64,000 bases of DNA from Streptomyces sp. CB02058 (GTDB lineage: Bacteria > Actinomycetota > Actinomycetes > Streptomycetales > Streptomycetaceae), in contig NZ_LIPG01000003.1 in the NCBI RefSeq assembly GCF_001905505.1, forward strand, positions 558,001 to 622,000, in the 5' to 3' direction. A program made the translations under genes and the position numbers. Within the stretch, counting starts at the first letter, position 1. Every line of letters starts with the position of its first letter. A model generated the notes under the pieces. It ran no database searches. It saw only the letters and a list, made by a program, of their open reading frames with translations, and was not told the DNA's origin. Positions 47,366 through 55,019 of the stretch are shown here, in pieces.

Positions 47366-49339
47366 ATGTTCGCCACGGGCCGTCTGGCCACCAAACTCTC
47401 CCGACCGGGCATCGCCTTCCGCGCCCTCCCGGTCACCTCCCGCGCCGCCCTCGGCGTCCTCGTCGTCGTCGTGCTCGGCGCCGTACTCGCCCCTCTGCTC
47501 ACCCAGGACCCCCTGACCACGGGCACCCCCGTCCAGGCCCCGGGCGCCGAGCACTGGTTCGGCACCGACCGCGCGGGACGCGACGTCTTCGCCCGGGTGG
47601 TGCACGGCTCGCGCTACTCGCTGGTCATCGGCCTCGGCGCGACCGCCGTCGCCCTGATCGCCGGGTCCGTGCTCGGCGCGCTCGCCGCCACCTCGCGCAA
47701 GCTCGGCGACGAGTCGGTGATGCGCACCCTCGACATCGTCATGTCCTTCCCGCCGATCGCGCTCGCGGCCGTGCTCGTCGCCGTCTTCGGCACCAGCATC
47801 CCGGTGATCATCTTCACCATCGCCTTCGTCTACACCCCCTCCCTCGCCCGCGTCGTGCGCGCCAACGTCCTCGCCCAGTACGGGGAGGACTACGTCGCCG
47901 CCGAGAAGGTCATCGGTGCCGGGCGCGGCTACATCGTGCTCCGCCACGTCGCCGTCAACTGCATGGCCCCGGTCATGGTCTTCGCGACGGTCATGGTCGC
48001 CGAGGCCATCATCTTCGAGGCCAGCCTCTCCTTCATCGGAGCCGGCGTGCAGGACCCCGACCCCAGCTGGGGCAGCGTCCTCGCCTACGGGCGGCAGATC
48101 CTCCTCGCGGGCGGCTGGTGGGCCACCTTCTTCCCCGGCCTCGCCCTGCTGGTCACCGTCCTCGCGCTGAACATCCTCTCCGAGGGCCTCACCGACGCCT
48201 CCGCCGCGCCCGCAAGCGCCCGCGCCGCCGCCGGGCCCGCGTCCACCACGGCGCCGGACCCGGTCGAGGCCGCCTCCACCGTGGACATCGACGCCGCCCT
48301 CACCAGGCTCGCCCGGCACATCGAATCCACCGGGCCCACGCTCACCCCCGTACCGCAGGACGCCGGAGAACTCCTCGTCGTACGCGACCTGGCCATCCGC
48401 TTCCCCGACCGCTACGGCGACATACCCGTCGTCGACAGGCTGAACTTCACCGTCCACGAGGGCGAGACGCTCGGTCTGGTCGGCGAGTCCGGGTGCGGCA
48501 AGTCCATCACCAGCCTCGCCGTCATGGGACTCCTCGCCCGCAACGCCGAGGTCAGCGGCGAGATCCTCTACCAGGGCCGGGACCTGCTGAAGCTCCCGCC
48601 CAAGGAACGCCGCGCTCTGATGGGCCCCGAGATCGCGATGGTCTACCAGGACGCGCTCTCCTCCCTCAACCCGTCCGTGCTCGTCGGCACCCAGCTCAAG
48701 CAGCTGACCTCGCGCGGCGGGACGAAGACACCGGCCGAACTCCTCGAACTCGTCGGCCTCTCACCGGAACGCACCCTGCGCAGCTACCCGCACGAGCTCT
48801 CCGGCGGCCAGCGCCAGCGCGTCCTGATCGCCATGGCCCTCTCCCGCAGCCCCCGCCTCCTGATCGCCGACGAACCGACCACGGCCCTCGACGTCACCGT
48901 CCAGGCCCAGGTCGTCGAACTGCTCATCAGGCTGCGCGACGAACTCGGCTTCGCCATGGTCCTGGTCTCCCACGACCTCGCGCTCGTCGGCGACCTCTCC
49001 CACCGGGTCGCCGTGATGTACGCGGGCCGGCTGGCCGAGGTCGGCGACACCCGCTCCGTCCTCACGGACCCCGCCCACCACTACAGCAGGGGCCTGCTCG
49101 GGTCCGTCGTCTCCCTCGAGGCGGGAGCCGACCGGCTCCACCAGATCCGCGGAGTCGTTCCGGCACCCCAGGGGTTCGGCGCGGGATGCCGCTTCGCGGG
49201 GCGCTGCGCGGCAGCGAGCGACCTCTGCCGCGACACGGCGCCGGCACTCACCGGGCGCGGTACCACGCAGGACCACGGCTTCGCCTGCCACCACCCGGCC
49301 GGGGCCACCGCACAGCAGCTGGAAGGGAGCATCCTGTGA
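47366..49339 (+). CDS. fused DppC-type permease and DppD-type ATPase
   Basis: 657 residues. Residues 1-275 are a DppC permease (FGTDRAGRDVFARVVHGSRYSL, EAA loop AEKVIGAGRGYIVLRHV near 180, SLSFIGAGVQDPDPSWG). Residues 275-335 are an Ala/Pro-rich linker. Residues 335-657 are an oligopeptide-type ATPase: Walker A VGESGCGKS near 372-380, signature LSGGQRQR at 478-485, Walker B LLIADEPTTALD, and the C-terminal CRFAGRC...ACHH cysteines of the oligo_HPY extension. Normally these are separate genes; the frame is continuous with no sign of sequencing error. Its stop overlaps the next gene by 4 nt. Confidence 0.92.
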   Translation: MFATGRLATKLSRPGIAFRALPVTSRAALGVLVVVVLGAVLAPLLTQDPLTTGTPVQAPGAEHWFGTDRAGRDVFARVVHGSRYSLVIGLGATAVALIAGSVLGALAATSRKLGDESVMRTLDIVMSFPPIALAAVLVAVFGTSIPVIIFTIAFVYTPSLARVVRANVLAQYGEDYVAAEKVIGAGRGYIVLRHVAVNCMAPVMVFATVMVAEAIIFEASLSFIGAGVQDPDPSWGSVLAYGRQILLAGGWWATFFPGLALLVTVLALNILSEGLTDASAAPASARAAAGPASTTAPDPVEAASTVDIDAALTRLARHIESTGPTLTPVPQDAGELLVVRDLAIRFPDRYGDIPVVDRLNFTVHEGETLGLVGESGCGKSITSLAVMGLLARNAEVSGEILYQGRDLLKLPPKERRALMGPEIAMVYQDALSSLNPSVLVGTQLKQLTSRGGTKTPAELLELVGLSPERTLRSYPHELSGGQRQRVLIAMALSRSPRLLIADEPTTALDVTVQAQVVELLIRLRDELGFAMVLVSHDLALVGDLSHRVAVMYAGRLAEVGDTRSVLTDPAHHYSRGLLGSVVSLEAGADRLHQIRGVVPAPQGFGAGCRFAGRCAAASDLCRDTAPALTGRGTTQDHGFACHHPAGATAQQLEGSIL

Positions 49340-50346
49340 TCAGGCTCGACAACGTCCACGTACGCCACAAGGCACGCAGTGGGGGACACTTCGGCCGCGA
49401 CGCCGTCCACGCGCTCACCGGCGCCACGCTGGAGGTCGAACGCGGCGAGATCGTGGGCCTGGTGGGGGAGTCCGGCTGCGGCAAGTCCACCCTCGCCCGG
49501 GTGCTGACCGGACTGCAGAAGCCCACCGAGGGCGAGGTCCGCTTCCACGGCCGGGACCTCTGGAAGATGTCCGCGGCCGAGCGGCGCAACGACTTCGGAT
49601 CGGCCGTGGGCGTGGTCTTCCAGGACCCGTCCACCGCCCTCAACCCCCGCCTCCCGGTCCGTCAGATCCTGCGCGACCCGCTGGACGTGCACCGGCGCGG
49701 CACCAGGGAGGCCCGCGAGGCACGCGTCGAGGAACTCCTCGATCTGGTCGGCCTGCCCGGCCACACCCTCGCCGCGCTGCCCGGACAGCTCTCCGGCGGC
49801 CAGCGACAGCGCGTCGCCATCGCCCGCGCCCTGGCCCTCGAACCCGAGCTGATCGTCGCCGACGAACCGACCTCGGCGCTCGACGTCTCCGTACGCGCCC
49901 AGGTCCTCAACCTCCTCGTCGACCTGCGCGAACGCCTGGGACTCGGCATGGTGTTCATCTCGCACGACATCCAGACCGTGCGCTACCTCGCCGACCGCAT
50001 CGCCGTCCTCTACCTCGGCCGCGTCGTCGAGGAGGGCCGTGCCGCCGAGGTGGCCGGGGCCCCGAGGCACCCCTACACCGAGGCACTGCTCTCCGCCACG
50101 CCCAGCCTGCTGGAGACGACCGACCGCATCGTGCTCACCGGGCCGGTGCCGTCCGCCACCAACCCGCCGCCCGGCTGCCCGTTCACCACCCGCTGCTGGA
50201 AGGCCGACGACGCGTGCGCCACGGCCTTCCCCGCCGAGAGCTCCGGCCCCGGCGGCCACCGCTGGCACTGCGTCCATCCCCAGCCCGCCATGTCTTTCCC
50301 GTCCGGGGACCCGACCACCGCACCATCCGCGAGGAGCACCGCATGA
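49336..50346 (+). CDS. DppF-type ABC ATPase
   Basis: 336 residues. Walker A VGESGCGKST, Q-loop VVFQDPSTALNPRLPV, signature LSGGQRQR, Walker B LIVADEPTSALD, switch ISHD. The C-terminal oligopeptide-transporter extension (GPVPSATNPPPGCPFTTRC) is present. It pairs with the ATPase half of the fused protein. GTG 49336 overlaps the preceding stop (GTGA). Its own stop overlaps the lyase start (ATGA), so the transporter and lyase are coupled. Confidence 0.94.
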   Translation: MIRLDNVHVRHKARSGGHFGRDAVHALTGATLEVERGEIVGLVGESGCGKSTLARVLTGLQKPTEGEVRFHGRDLWKMSAAERRNDFGSAVGVVFQDPSTALNPRLPVRQILRDPLDVHRRGTREAREARVEELLDLVGLPGHTLAALPGQLSGGQRQRVAIARALALEPELIVADEPTSALDVSVRAQVLNLLVDLRERLGLGMVFISHDIQTVRYLADRIAVLYLGRVVEEGRAAEVAGAPRHPYTEALLSATPSLLETTDRIVLTGPVPSATNPPPGCPFTTRCWKADDACATAFPAESSGPGGHRWHCVHPQPAMSFPSGDPTTAPSARSTA

Positions 50347-51278
50347 CCACCTCCACCCTCTCCTGCTCCGGAGTGATCCCGCCCGTCGTCACCCCGCTCA
50401 CCGAGGACGGCGAACTGGACGCTGCCTCCCTGGAGCGGGTCGTCGGCCACCTCATCGACGGGGGAGTGAGCGGACTCTTCGCCCTCGGCAGCTCGGGCGA
50501 GACCGCCTACCTCACGCCGTCGCGGCAGGACGAGGTCATCAAGGTGATCACCTCGACGGCCGCCGGGCAGGTCCCGGTCCTCGTCGGGGCCATCGAGACC
50601 ACCACCGACAGGGCCGTCGAAAGGGCCCGCGCCGCGACCGGACTCGGCGCGGACGCGGTCGTCGCCACCGCGCCGTTCTACACCCGCACCCACGCCTCGG
50701 AGATCGACCGGCACTTCCGGGACATCGCCGCCGCCGTGGACCTGCCACTCCTGGCGTACGACGTGCCGGTGTGCGTCCACAGCAAGCTGGACCCGGAGCT
50801 GCTGCTCCCGCTCGCCGCGGACGGTGTGCTGGCCGGGGTGAAGGACTCCAGCGGCGACGACGGATCGTTCCGCAGGCTCGCCATCGCGGCGCGGGCTCTC
50901 CCCGGCTTCTCGGTCCTGACCGGCCATGAACTGGTGGTCGACGCGATGATGCTGAGCGGGGCCGACGGTTCGGTCCCCGGCCTGGGCAATGTGGACCCGC
51001 ACGGCTATGTGCGCCTGCACGAGGCAGCCGTACGCGGGGACTGGGCCGCAGCCTCGGCCGAACAGGACCGCCTGGTGGCGCTGTTCGACATCGTCTCGGC
51101 CGCACGCCCCGGCACCGCCTCGGCGACGGCCGCGGGGCTGGGCGCCTTCAAGACGGCCCTGATGCTGCGCGGCGTCATCGCGACCAACGTGATGAGCCCG
51201 CCCATGCGCAGGCTCGACGCCGCCGAGACCGCCGAGATCGCCGCATGCCTGGACCGGGCGGGCCTGTCCCGCGTCTGA
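50343..51278 (+). CDS. nanA: N-acetylneuraminate lyase / DapA-family aldolase (copy 2)
   Basis: 311 residues, a paralogue of the lyase at 38052-39011. GSSGETAYL is the pyruvate-carboxylate loop, Y139 lies in AYDVPVCVHSK and K167 in AGVKDSSGDDGS is the Schiff-base lysine. It is the last gene of the importer operon and translationally coupled to the ATPase, which supports a job on the imported substrate. Whether both copies cleave the same sialic acid is open. A strong terminator follows. Confidence 0.87.
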   Translation: MTTSTLSCSGVIPPVVTPLTEDGELDAASLERVVGHLIDGGVSGLFALGSSGETAYLTPSRQDEVIKVITSTAAGQVPVLVGAIETTTDRAVERARAATGLGADAVVATAPFYTRTHASEIDRHFRDIAAAVDLPLLAYDVPVCVHSKLDPELLLPLAADGVLAGVKDSSGDDGSFRRLAIAARALPGFSVLTGHELVVDAMMLSGADGSVPGLGNVDPHGYVRLHEAAVRGDWAAASAEQDRLVALFDIVSAARPGTASATAAGLGAFKTALMLRGVIATNVMSPPMRRLDAAETAEIAACLDRAGLSRV

Positions 51279-51301
51279 TACCGCCGTCCGGCACACGGAA
51301 G

Positions 51302-51339
51302 GGCCGTCCCGCGGCATCCACGCCGCGGGACGGCCTTTT
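51302..51339 (+). terminator. intrinsic terminator of the importer-lyase operon
   Basis: A perfect 14-bp stem (GGCCGTCCCGCGGC and complement) with a 6-nt loop, followed by TTTT. It lies 23 nt past the lyase stop and just before the end of the convergent chaplin gene. Confidence 0.9.
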
Positions 51340-51351
51340 GTCCGTACGGAA

Positions 51352-52164
51352 CTAGTTGCGCGAACCGCGGGTGCGGCGCATCAGCACCGCGCCACCCAGC
51401 AGCAGCCCCGCGCTCGCGCCGGCGGCCAGACCCATGCCACCGGCACCCGTCTCGGCCAGCTGCGTGCCGGGCGTGTTCGGACCGGGGTTGCCGGCCGGCG
51501 GCTCGTCCACGGGAGGCTTCGAGGTCGGCGGGGTCACCGTCGGCGGCTCCTCGGTGGGGGGCTCCTCGGTCGGGGGTGTGACCGTCGGCGGCTCCTCGGT
51601 CGGGGGCTCCACCGGCGGCTCCACCGGCGGCTCCACGGGCGGCTCCACCGGCGGGTGGCCGTGGTCGTAACCACTGTCGTTGACACAGGAGTTGCCGAAC
51701 GCCGGGTTCAGCGCACCGACGACGTCGATGCTGTTGCCGCAGGCGTTCACGGGGACGTCGACCGGCACCTGGGCGAGGTTGCCGGAGAGGACACCGGGGG
51801 AGCCGACGGCCGCGCCGTCCGCGTGGGCGCCGGAGCCGTTGTGGCCGTGCCCGCCACCGTGGGCGCCGCCGTTCTCGTCGCCGTACCCGCCACCGTGGCC
51901 CTCGCCGTGGCCTTCGTGCGAGCTGACGTTCGCGCAGGAGTTCCCGAAGGCCGGGTTCAGGAGGGCGATCACATTGACGGTGTTGCCGCAGAGGTTGACC
52001 GGGACGTGCACCGGTACCTGCACCGCGTTGCCCGAGCCGACGCCCGGCGAGTTCGCGGCGACACCGTCGGCCGAGGAATCGGCGTGCGCGTAGCCGCCGG
52101 CGGCGGACAGGATGCCCGACGCCGCTGCCATGACGATCATGCTTTTATTCAGAACCTGTCGCAT
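51352..52164 (-). CDS. long chaplin with two chaplin domains and LAETG sorting signal
   Basis: 270 residues. Signal peptide 1-28. Chaplin domain 1 (about 29-80) has C59 and C77; domain 2 (about 115-163) has C142 and C160, each pair in the NxCGN...NPAFGNSC pattern. Between them lies a 35-residue His/Gly-rich linker. A Pro/Glu/Val/Thr-rich stalk (164-235) leads to LAETG at 236-240, a hydrophobic helix and RRTRGSRN, the class E sortase signal. Long chaplins anchor the amyloid-like coat to peptidoglycan on aerial hyphae. GAGAAGGG precedes the ATG. Confidence 0.95.
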   Translation of the reverse strand: MRQVLNKSMIVMAAASGILSAAGGYAHADSSADGVAANSPGVGSGNAVQVPVHVPVNLCGNTVNVIALLNPAFGNSCANVSSHEGHGEGHGGGYGDENGGAHGGGHGHNGSGAHADGAAVGSPGVLSGNLAQVPVDVPVNACGNSIDVVGALNPAFGNSCVNDSGYDHGHPPVEPPVEPPVEPPVEPPTEEPPTVTPPTEEPPTEEPPTVTPPTSKPPVDEPPAGNPGPNTPGTQLAETGAGGMGLAAGASAGLLLGGAVLMRRTRGSRN

Positions 52165-52233
52165 TACATGCCCTTCTCCGGGAATTCGCGCTGGGCGGGG
52201 CCCCTGATGGAACTCATTCCACCGACGCGGACG

Positions 52234-52266
52234 AATCCGTAACGAGCCGGGGTGTGCGCGGGAAAC
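52234..52266 (-). promoter_or_regulatory. candidate chaplin promoter (long chaplin)
   Basis: On the minus strand, GTTTC (52266-52262), 17 nt, then CGTTACGGATT (52244-52234). The same two blocks with 16 nt between precede the short chaplin gene, so this is a likely shared promoter element. Confidence 0.45.
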
Positions 52267-52372
52267 TTGAAGGTTCGTGGAAATTATGTAACCACCCGAA
52301 AGGGTCACGCACGCGTGTTCGTGTGTCGCCGGCCGCCTGTTCCGGCATTCGGGTGAACGCGCGCCGAGGGGG

Positions 52373-52399
52373 GCAACCAAACGGCCGTAGCCGAGTTGA
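52373..52399 (+). promoter_or_regulatory. rodlin 1 promoter, GCAACC-N15-AGTTGA
   Basis: GCAACC at 52373-52378 and AGTTGA at 52394-52399. The other two rodlin genes carry equivalent blocks with exactly 15 nt between. Rodlin genes are known sigma-BldN targets in S. venezuelae, and the blocks look like such a promoter. Confidence 0.6.
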
Positions 52400-52444
52400 T
52401 CAGTGCGCTCCGCCGCGGGGCAATCGGTACGAGAAGGGTTCATC

Positions 52445-52849
52445 GTGATCAAGAAGGTTCTGGCCACCGGCGCCGTCGCCGCCTCCATCCTCGGTCTCTC
52501 GGCGACGAGCGCCATGGCGATCGGTGACGACACCGGCACCACGTCGATCAACGGCAACGGCGCCGAGTCGGAGTTCGGCAACAGCTCGACCAAGGGTGAC
52601 CAGAGCCCGCAGCTCAGCCTGGTCCAGGGCTCGCTGAACAAGCCCTGCATCGCCCTGCCCGTCAAGGCCAACGCCGGTGCGCTCGTCGGCCTCCTCGCCG
52701 CCGTCGCGGTCCAGGACGTCAACGTCCTGTCCAACCCGCAGAACCAGCAGTGCACCGACAACTCCGTCCAGGCCAAGGGTGACGAGCCGCTGTCGCACAT
52801 CCTGTCGGACATCCCGGTCCTCTCGGGCAACGGCGCCGGCAACAGCTGA
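52445..52849 (+). CDS. rodlin (copy 1)
   Basis: 134 residues. Signal peptide about 1-27 (VIKKVLATGAVAASILGLSATSAMA). The mature protein is the RdlA/RdlB type: GNGAESEFGNSSTKGDQSPQLSLVQGS, PCIALPVKANAG, QNQQC, QAKGDEPLSHILSDIPVLSGNG. Two cysteines. Rodlins assemble chaplin fibrils into paired rodlets on spores and aerial hyphae. GTG 52445 has AAGGG upstream. Divergent from the long chaplin gene. A 121-nt segment is nearly identical to rodlin 3. Confidence 0.95.
   Translation: MIKKVLATGAVAASILGLSATSAMAIGDDTGTTSINGNGAESEFGNSSTKGDQSPQLSLVQGSLNKPCIALPVKANAGALVGLLAAVAVQDVNVLSNPQNQQCTDNSVQAKGDEPLSHILSDIPVLSGNGAGNS
52553..52673 (+). repeat. 121-bp segment nearly identical to rodlin 3 (55137-55257)
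   Basis: The two stretches differ at two positions only, both silent, while flanking coding sequence differs more. This suggests recent duplication or gene conversion between rodlin copies. Confidence 0.8.
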
Positions 52850-52948
52850 CCCTGGCTGCCAGGACCGGTCCGGGCCGCCGACACTCCTCCATCGCGCGGC
52901 CCGGGCCTGCACCATTCGGGCGGATTTCAGAGAAACCCGTCCCATAGC

Positions 52949-52980
52949 GTTTCGTCATCGCTCGTCAATCGTTACGGATT
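52949..52980 (+). promoter_or_regulatory. candidate chaplin promoter (short chaplin)
   Basis: GTTTC at 52949-52953, 16 nt, then CGTTACGGATT at 52970-52980, about 90 nt before the start codon. The 11-mer is identical to the one upstream of the long chaplin gene. Confidence 0.45.
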
Positions 52981-53071
52981 ACAGCTCGGGAGTCACGGGC
53001 GAATTCACTGAATCGCTCGTGCGGCACGAAAGACGTGTCCGCTCAGGACTCCGCTGCAGAAAGGGACCAAA

Positions 53072-53305
53072 GTGAAGTACACCAAGGCCGCCGCCGTCGC
53101 CGCCGGAACCCTCATGGCGCTGGGTGCCGCCGCCCCGGCCATGGCCGACTCCGGCGCCGAGGCCGTTGCCGCCCACTCCCCGGGTGTCCTGTCCGGCAAT
53201 GTCGTTCAGGTTCCGGTCCACATCCCGGTGAACGTCTGCGGCAACACCATCAACGTCATCGGTCTGCTGAACCCGGCGTTCGGCAACGTCTGCATCAACG
53301 ACTGA
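53072..53305 (+). CDS. short chaplin
   Basis: 77 residues. Signal peptide about 1-26 (KYTKAAAVAAGTLMALGAAAPAMA), then a single chaplin domain: SGAEAVAAHSPGVLSGNVVQ, PVNVCGNTINVIGLLNPAFGNVC, ending IND. The two cysteines form the usual disulfide. Short chaplins are secreted, surface-active and amyloid-forming. GTG 53072 follows AAAGGGA. It has its own likely promoter and a terminator at 53342-53376, so it is monocistronic. Confidence 0.95.
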   Translation: MKYTKAAAVAAGTLMALGAAAPAMADSGAEAVAAHSPGVLSGNVVQVPVHIPVNVCGNTINVIGLLNPAFGNVCIND

Positions 53306-53341
53306 CGTTCTTCCTGTCGAGCCGACGGTTCGTCATGAGAG

Positions 53342-53376
53342 GGCCCTGGAGCGCACGTCCTGCTCCAGGGCCTTTT
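53342..53376 (+). terminator. terminator of the short chaplin gene
   Basis: An 11-bp stem (GGCCCTGGAGC at 53342-53352, GCTCCAGGGCC at 53362-53372), 9-nt loop, then TTTT. Confidence 0.9.
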
Positions 53377-53478
53377 CGCTGCTTCCGTGCAGATCCCGTG
53401 TGCGCAGTTTCCCTCTGTGCCGCTTGATCGTTGTCCCGTACAAAGGCGGCGGACGCCGCCGAGGAAGGGAATTGAGAA

Positions 53479-53778
53479 GTGAAGTACGCGAAAGCCTTCG
53501 CCGTCGTGGCGGGTTCCGTCGCCGCCCTCGGAGCGACCGCTCCCGCCCACGCCGCCACTCCCACCGCTCCGAGCATCAGCCTCACCGGCGGGATGAACGA
53601 GCTGACCTCCACCGTGCCGCAGGTCCCCGACCGGGTGGTGAACCCCGTGGTGGACGCGGTGGGCCAGACCGCCGGCGCGGTGCGGGAGGACGGCACGGTC
53701 AGCAGGTCGGCGGACGCGGTGGCCGAGGTGGCCGACTCGGCGGCCCCGCTCCTGGGCGGGCTCCCGCTGGGCGGCTGA
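53479..53778 (+). CDS. small secreted cysteine-free protein
   Basis: 99 residues. The signal peptide (KYAKAFAVVAGSVAALGATAPAHA) is very like that of the short chaplin next door, but the mature 73 residues have no chaplin domain or cysteine. They read TPTAPSISLTGGMNELTSTVPQ, then an amphipathic stretch with VVDAVGQTAGAV and ADAVAEVADSAAPLLGG. Possibly an accessory surface protein of aerial hyphae; no family was recognised. GTG 53479 has GAAGGGA further upstream than usual. Confidence 0.75.
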   Translation: MKYAKAFAVVAGSVAALGATAPAHAATPTAPSISLTGGMNELTSTVPQVPDRVVNPVVDAVGQTAGAVREDGTVSRSADAVAEVADSAAPLLGGLPLGG

Positions 53779-53884
53779 TCCGCTGCGGAGCACCGGTTCC
53801 ACATCGGGGGCGCTCATTTCCCCGGGCATTCGTTGCCGTACCGCTCGATACCGCCGGAACGGTAAATCGTTCGAGTGAAACGGC

Positions 53885-53911
53885 GCAACCGAAACCCGTG
53901 CGCGGAGTTGA
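53885..53911 (+). promoter_or_regulatory. rodlin 2 promoter, GCAACC-N15-AGTTGA
   Basis: GCAACC at 53885-53890 and AGTTGA at 53906-53911, blocks and spacing identical to rodlin 1. The next bases, TCAG, are shared as well. Confidence 0.6.
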
Positions 53912-53961
53912 TCAGAATGCTCCGGACAGGCGGGCAACAGAAAAACCAGAAGGGCACGTTC

Positions 53962-54372
53962 ATGATGAAGAAGATTCTGGCGTCGGCGGCAGTCGCCGCC
54001 TCCGTCGCCGGTGTTTCCGCCGCCGCGGCTCCCTCGGCCATGGCGGTCGGCAACGACCACGGCACGACCACGAGCAACGGCAACGGCGCCGAACAGTACT
54101 ACGGCAACAGCAGCACGCACGGCGACATGAGCCCGCAGATCGGTCTCATCCAGGGCTCGTTCAACAAGCCCTGCATCGCGCTGCCCGCGAAGGCCAACGT
54201 CGGCTCGCTCCTCGGGCTCGTCCCGATCTCGGTCCAGGACATCAACGTCCTGTCCTCCCCGCAGAACCAGCAGTGCACCGAGAACTCCACCCAGGCCAAG
54301 GGTGACGAGGCACTGTCGCACATCCTGAACGACATCCCGATCCTCTCGGCCAACGGCGCGGGCAACAACTGA
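53962..54372 (+). CDS. rodlin (copy 2)
   Basis: 136 residues. Signal peptide about 1-28 (MKKILASAAVAASVAGVSAAA). Mature part: GNGAEQYYGNSSTHGDMSPQ, IGLIQGSFNKPCIALPAKANVG, VPISVQDINVLSSPQNQQC, QAKGDEALSHILNDIPILSANG. It is the most divergent of the three copies and closest in feel to the RdlA/RdlB proteins of S. coelicolor. AGAAGGG precedes two ATG codons at 53962 and 53965. Confidence 0.95.
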   Translation: MMKKILASAAVAASVAGVSAAAAPSAMAVGNDHGTTTSNGNGAEQYYGNSSTHGDMSPQIGLIQGSFNKPCIALPAKANVGSLLGLVPISVQDINVLSSPQNQQCTENSTQAKGDEALSHILNDIPILSANGAGNN

Positions 54373-54452
54373 CAGCGCGCGAATCCGGCATCCCTGGGCC
54401 CATCCCCGGCCAGGGCGCACCGTTTCCCGCCTCGTCGTAGTCCGTGAGGACA

Positions 54453-54518
54453 TGTGGGGCCAGTCCGTCCATGAGGCGACCGACCGTCGGTCGGGAGCCC
54501 GGACGAACTGGCCCCACA
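54453..54518. terminator. long two-tier hairpin after rodlin 2
   Basis: An 18-bp outer stem with one mismatch (54453-54470 with 54501-54518) encloses a smaller hairpin (CGACCGA, ccg, TCGGTCG). It lies 80 nt past the rodlin stop. It may be a terminator, a stable RNA end or a processed 3' element; no U-tract is present. Confidence 0.5.
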
Positions 54519-54641
54519 GCTCTGTCCGCGTCCGGTACGCCCCCCCACGGCCAACCGGTCGGGTAGCCCGATAGTGCGGAAATTGGGCCGGTTGCCCCAT
54601 CCGTGGCCGACGCGGTCCGCGCGGCCGGGTAGGGGCCCCTC

Positions 54642-54884
54642 ATGGACCCGTACGACAGTCACCACCCGTCCGGCAGCGACCGGCTGCCGGAGAGTTCCAC
54701 GCCCATCTACGACCGGCTGCTCGCCGAATGGCGCGAGGCCGCCCGGCGCGAGGCCGTGCGTCACCCGGGGGAGACCGCGCTCGGGCCCGCGGGCGCCGCT
54801 GCCGTACCCCGCCGCGCGGGTGCCTTCGTCCCGGCGGCTCGTACGGCGGTCGGCGAGGACGGCGCGAGCGGCGCCGGCGGATAA
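54642..54884 (+). CDS. hypothetical 80-residue protein
   Basis: ATG 54642 with GGGG upstream. The protein begins MDPYDSHHPSGSD and has a helical core SSTPIYDRLLAEWREAARREAV, then an Ala/Gly-rich tail. The STPIYDxLLAEWR pattern recalls small cytosolic Streptomyces proteins of unknown function. No membrane segment or signal peptide. It lies between rodlin 2 and rodlin 3 on the same strand. Coding probability is fair rather than certain. Confidence 0.55.
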   Translation: MDPYDSHHPSGSDRLPESSTPIYDRLLAEWREAARREAVRHPGETALGPAGAAAVPRRAGAFVPAARTAVGEDGASGAGG

Positions 54885-54954
54885 CGCCAGGCGGGGGCGC
54901 GGGGCACGGTGTTCCGGCGTCGAATTCGGATTCAACCCGTTCGAGTGGTGTAGC

Positions 54955-54981
54955 GGAACCGAACCCTCCGTTTGGGGTTAT
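54955..54981 (+). promoter_or_regulatory. rodlin 3 promoter, GGAACC-N15-GGTTAT
   Basis: GGAACC at 54955-54960 and GGTTAT at 54976-54981 with the same 15-nt spacing and the following CAGT as in the other two rodlin promoters. The blocks differ by a few bases, so strength may differ. Confidence 0.55.
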
Positions 54982-55019
54982 CAGTACGTTCCACAACGGG
55001 ACGCTCCGAAAGGTGAAGC

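Noticed and set aside
54642..54884. Dismissing this frame as non-coding
   Set aside because: It has a reasonable ribosome binding site and an ordered helical core, so it is kept at moderate confidence.
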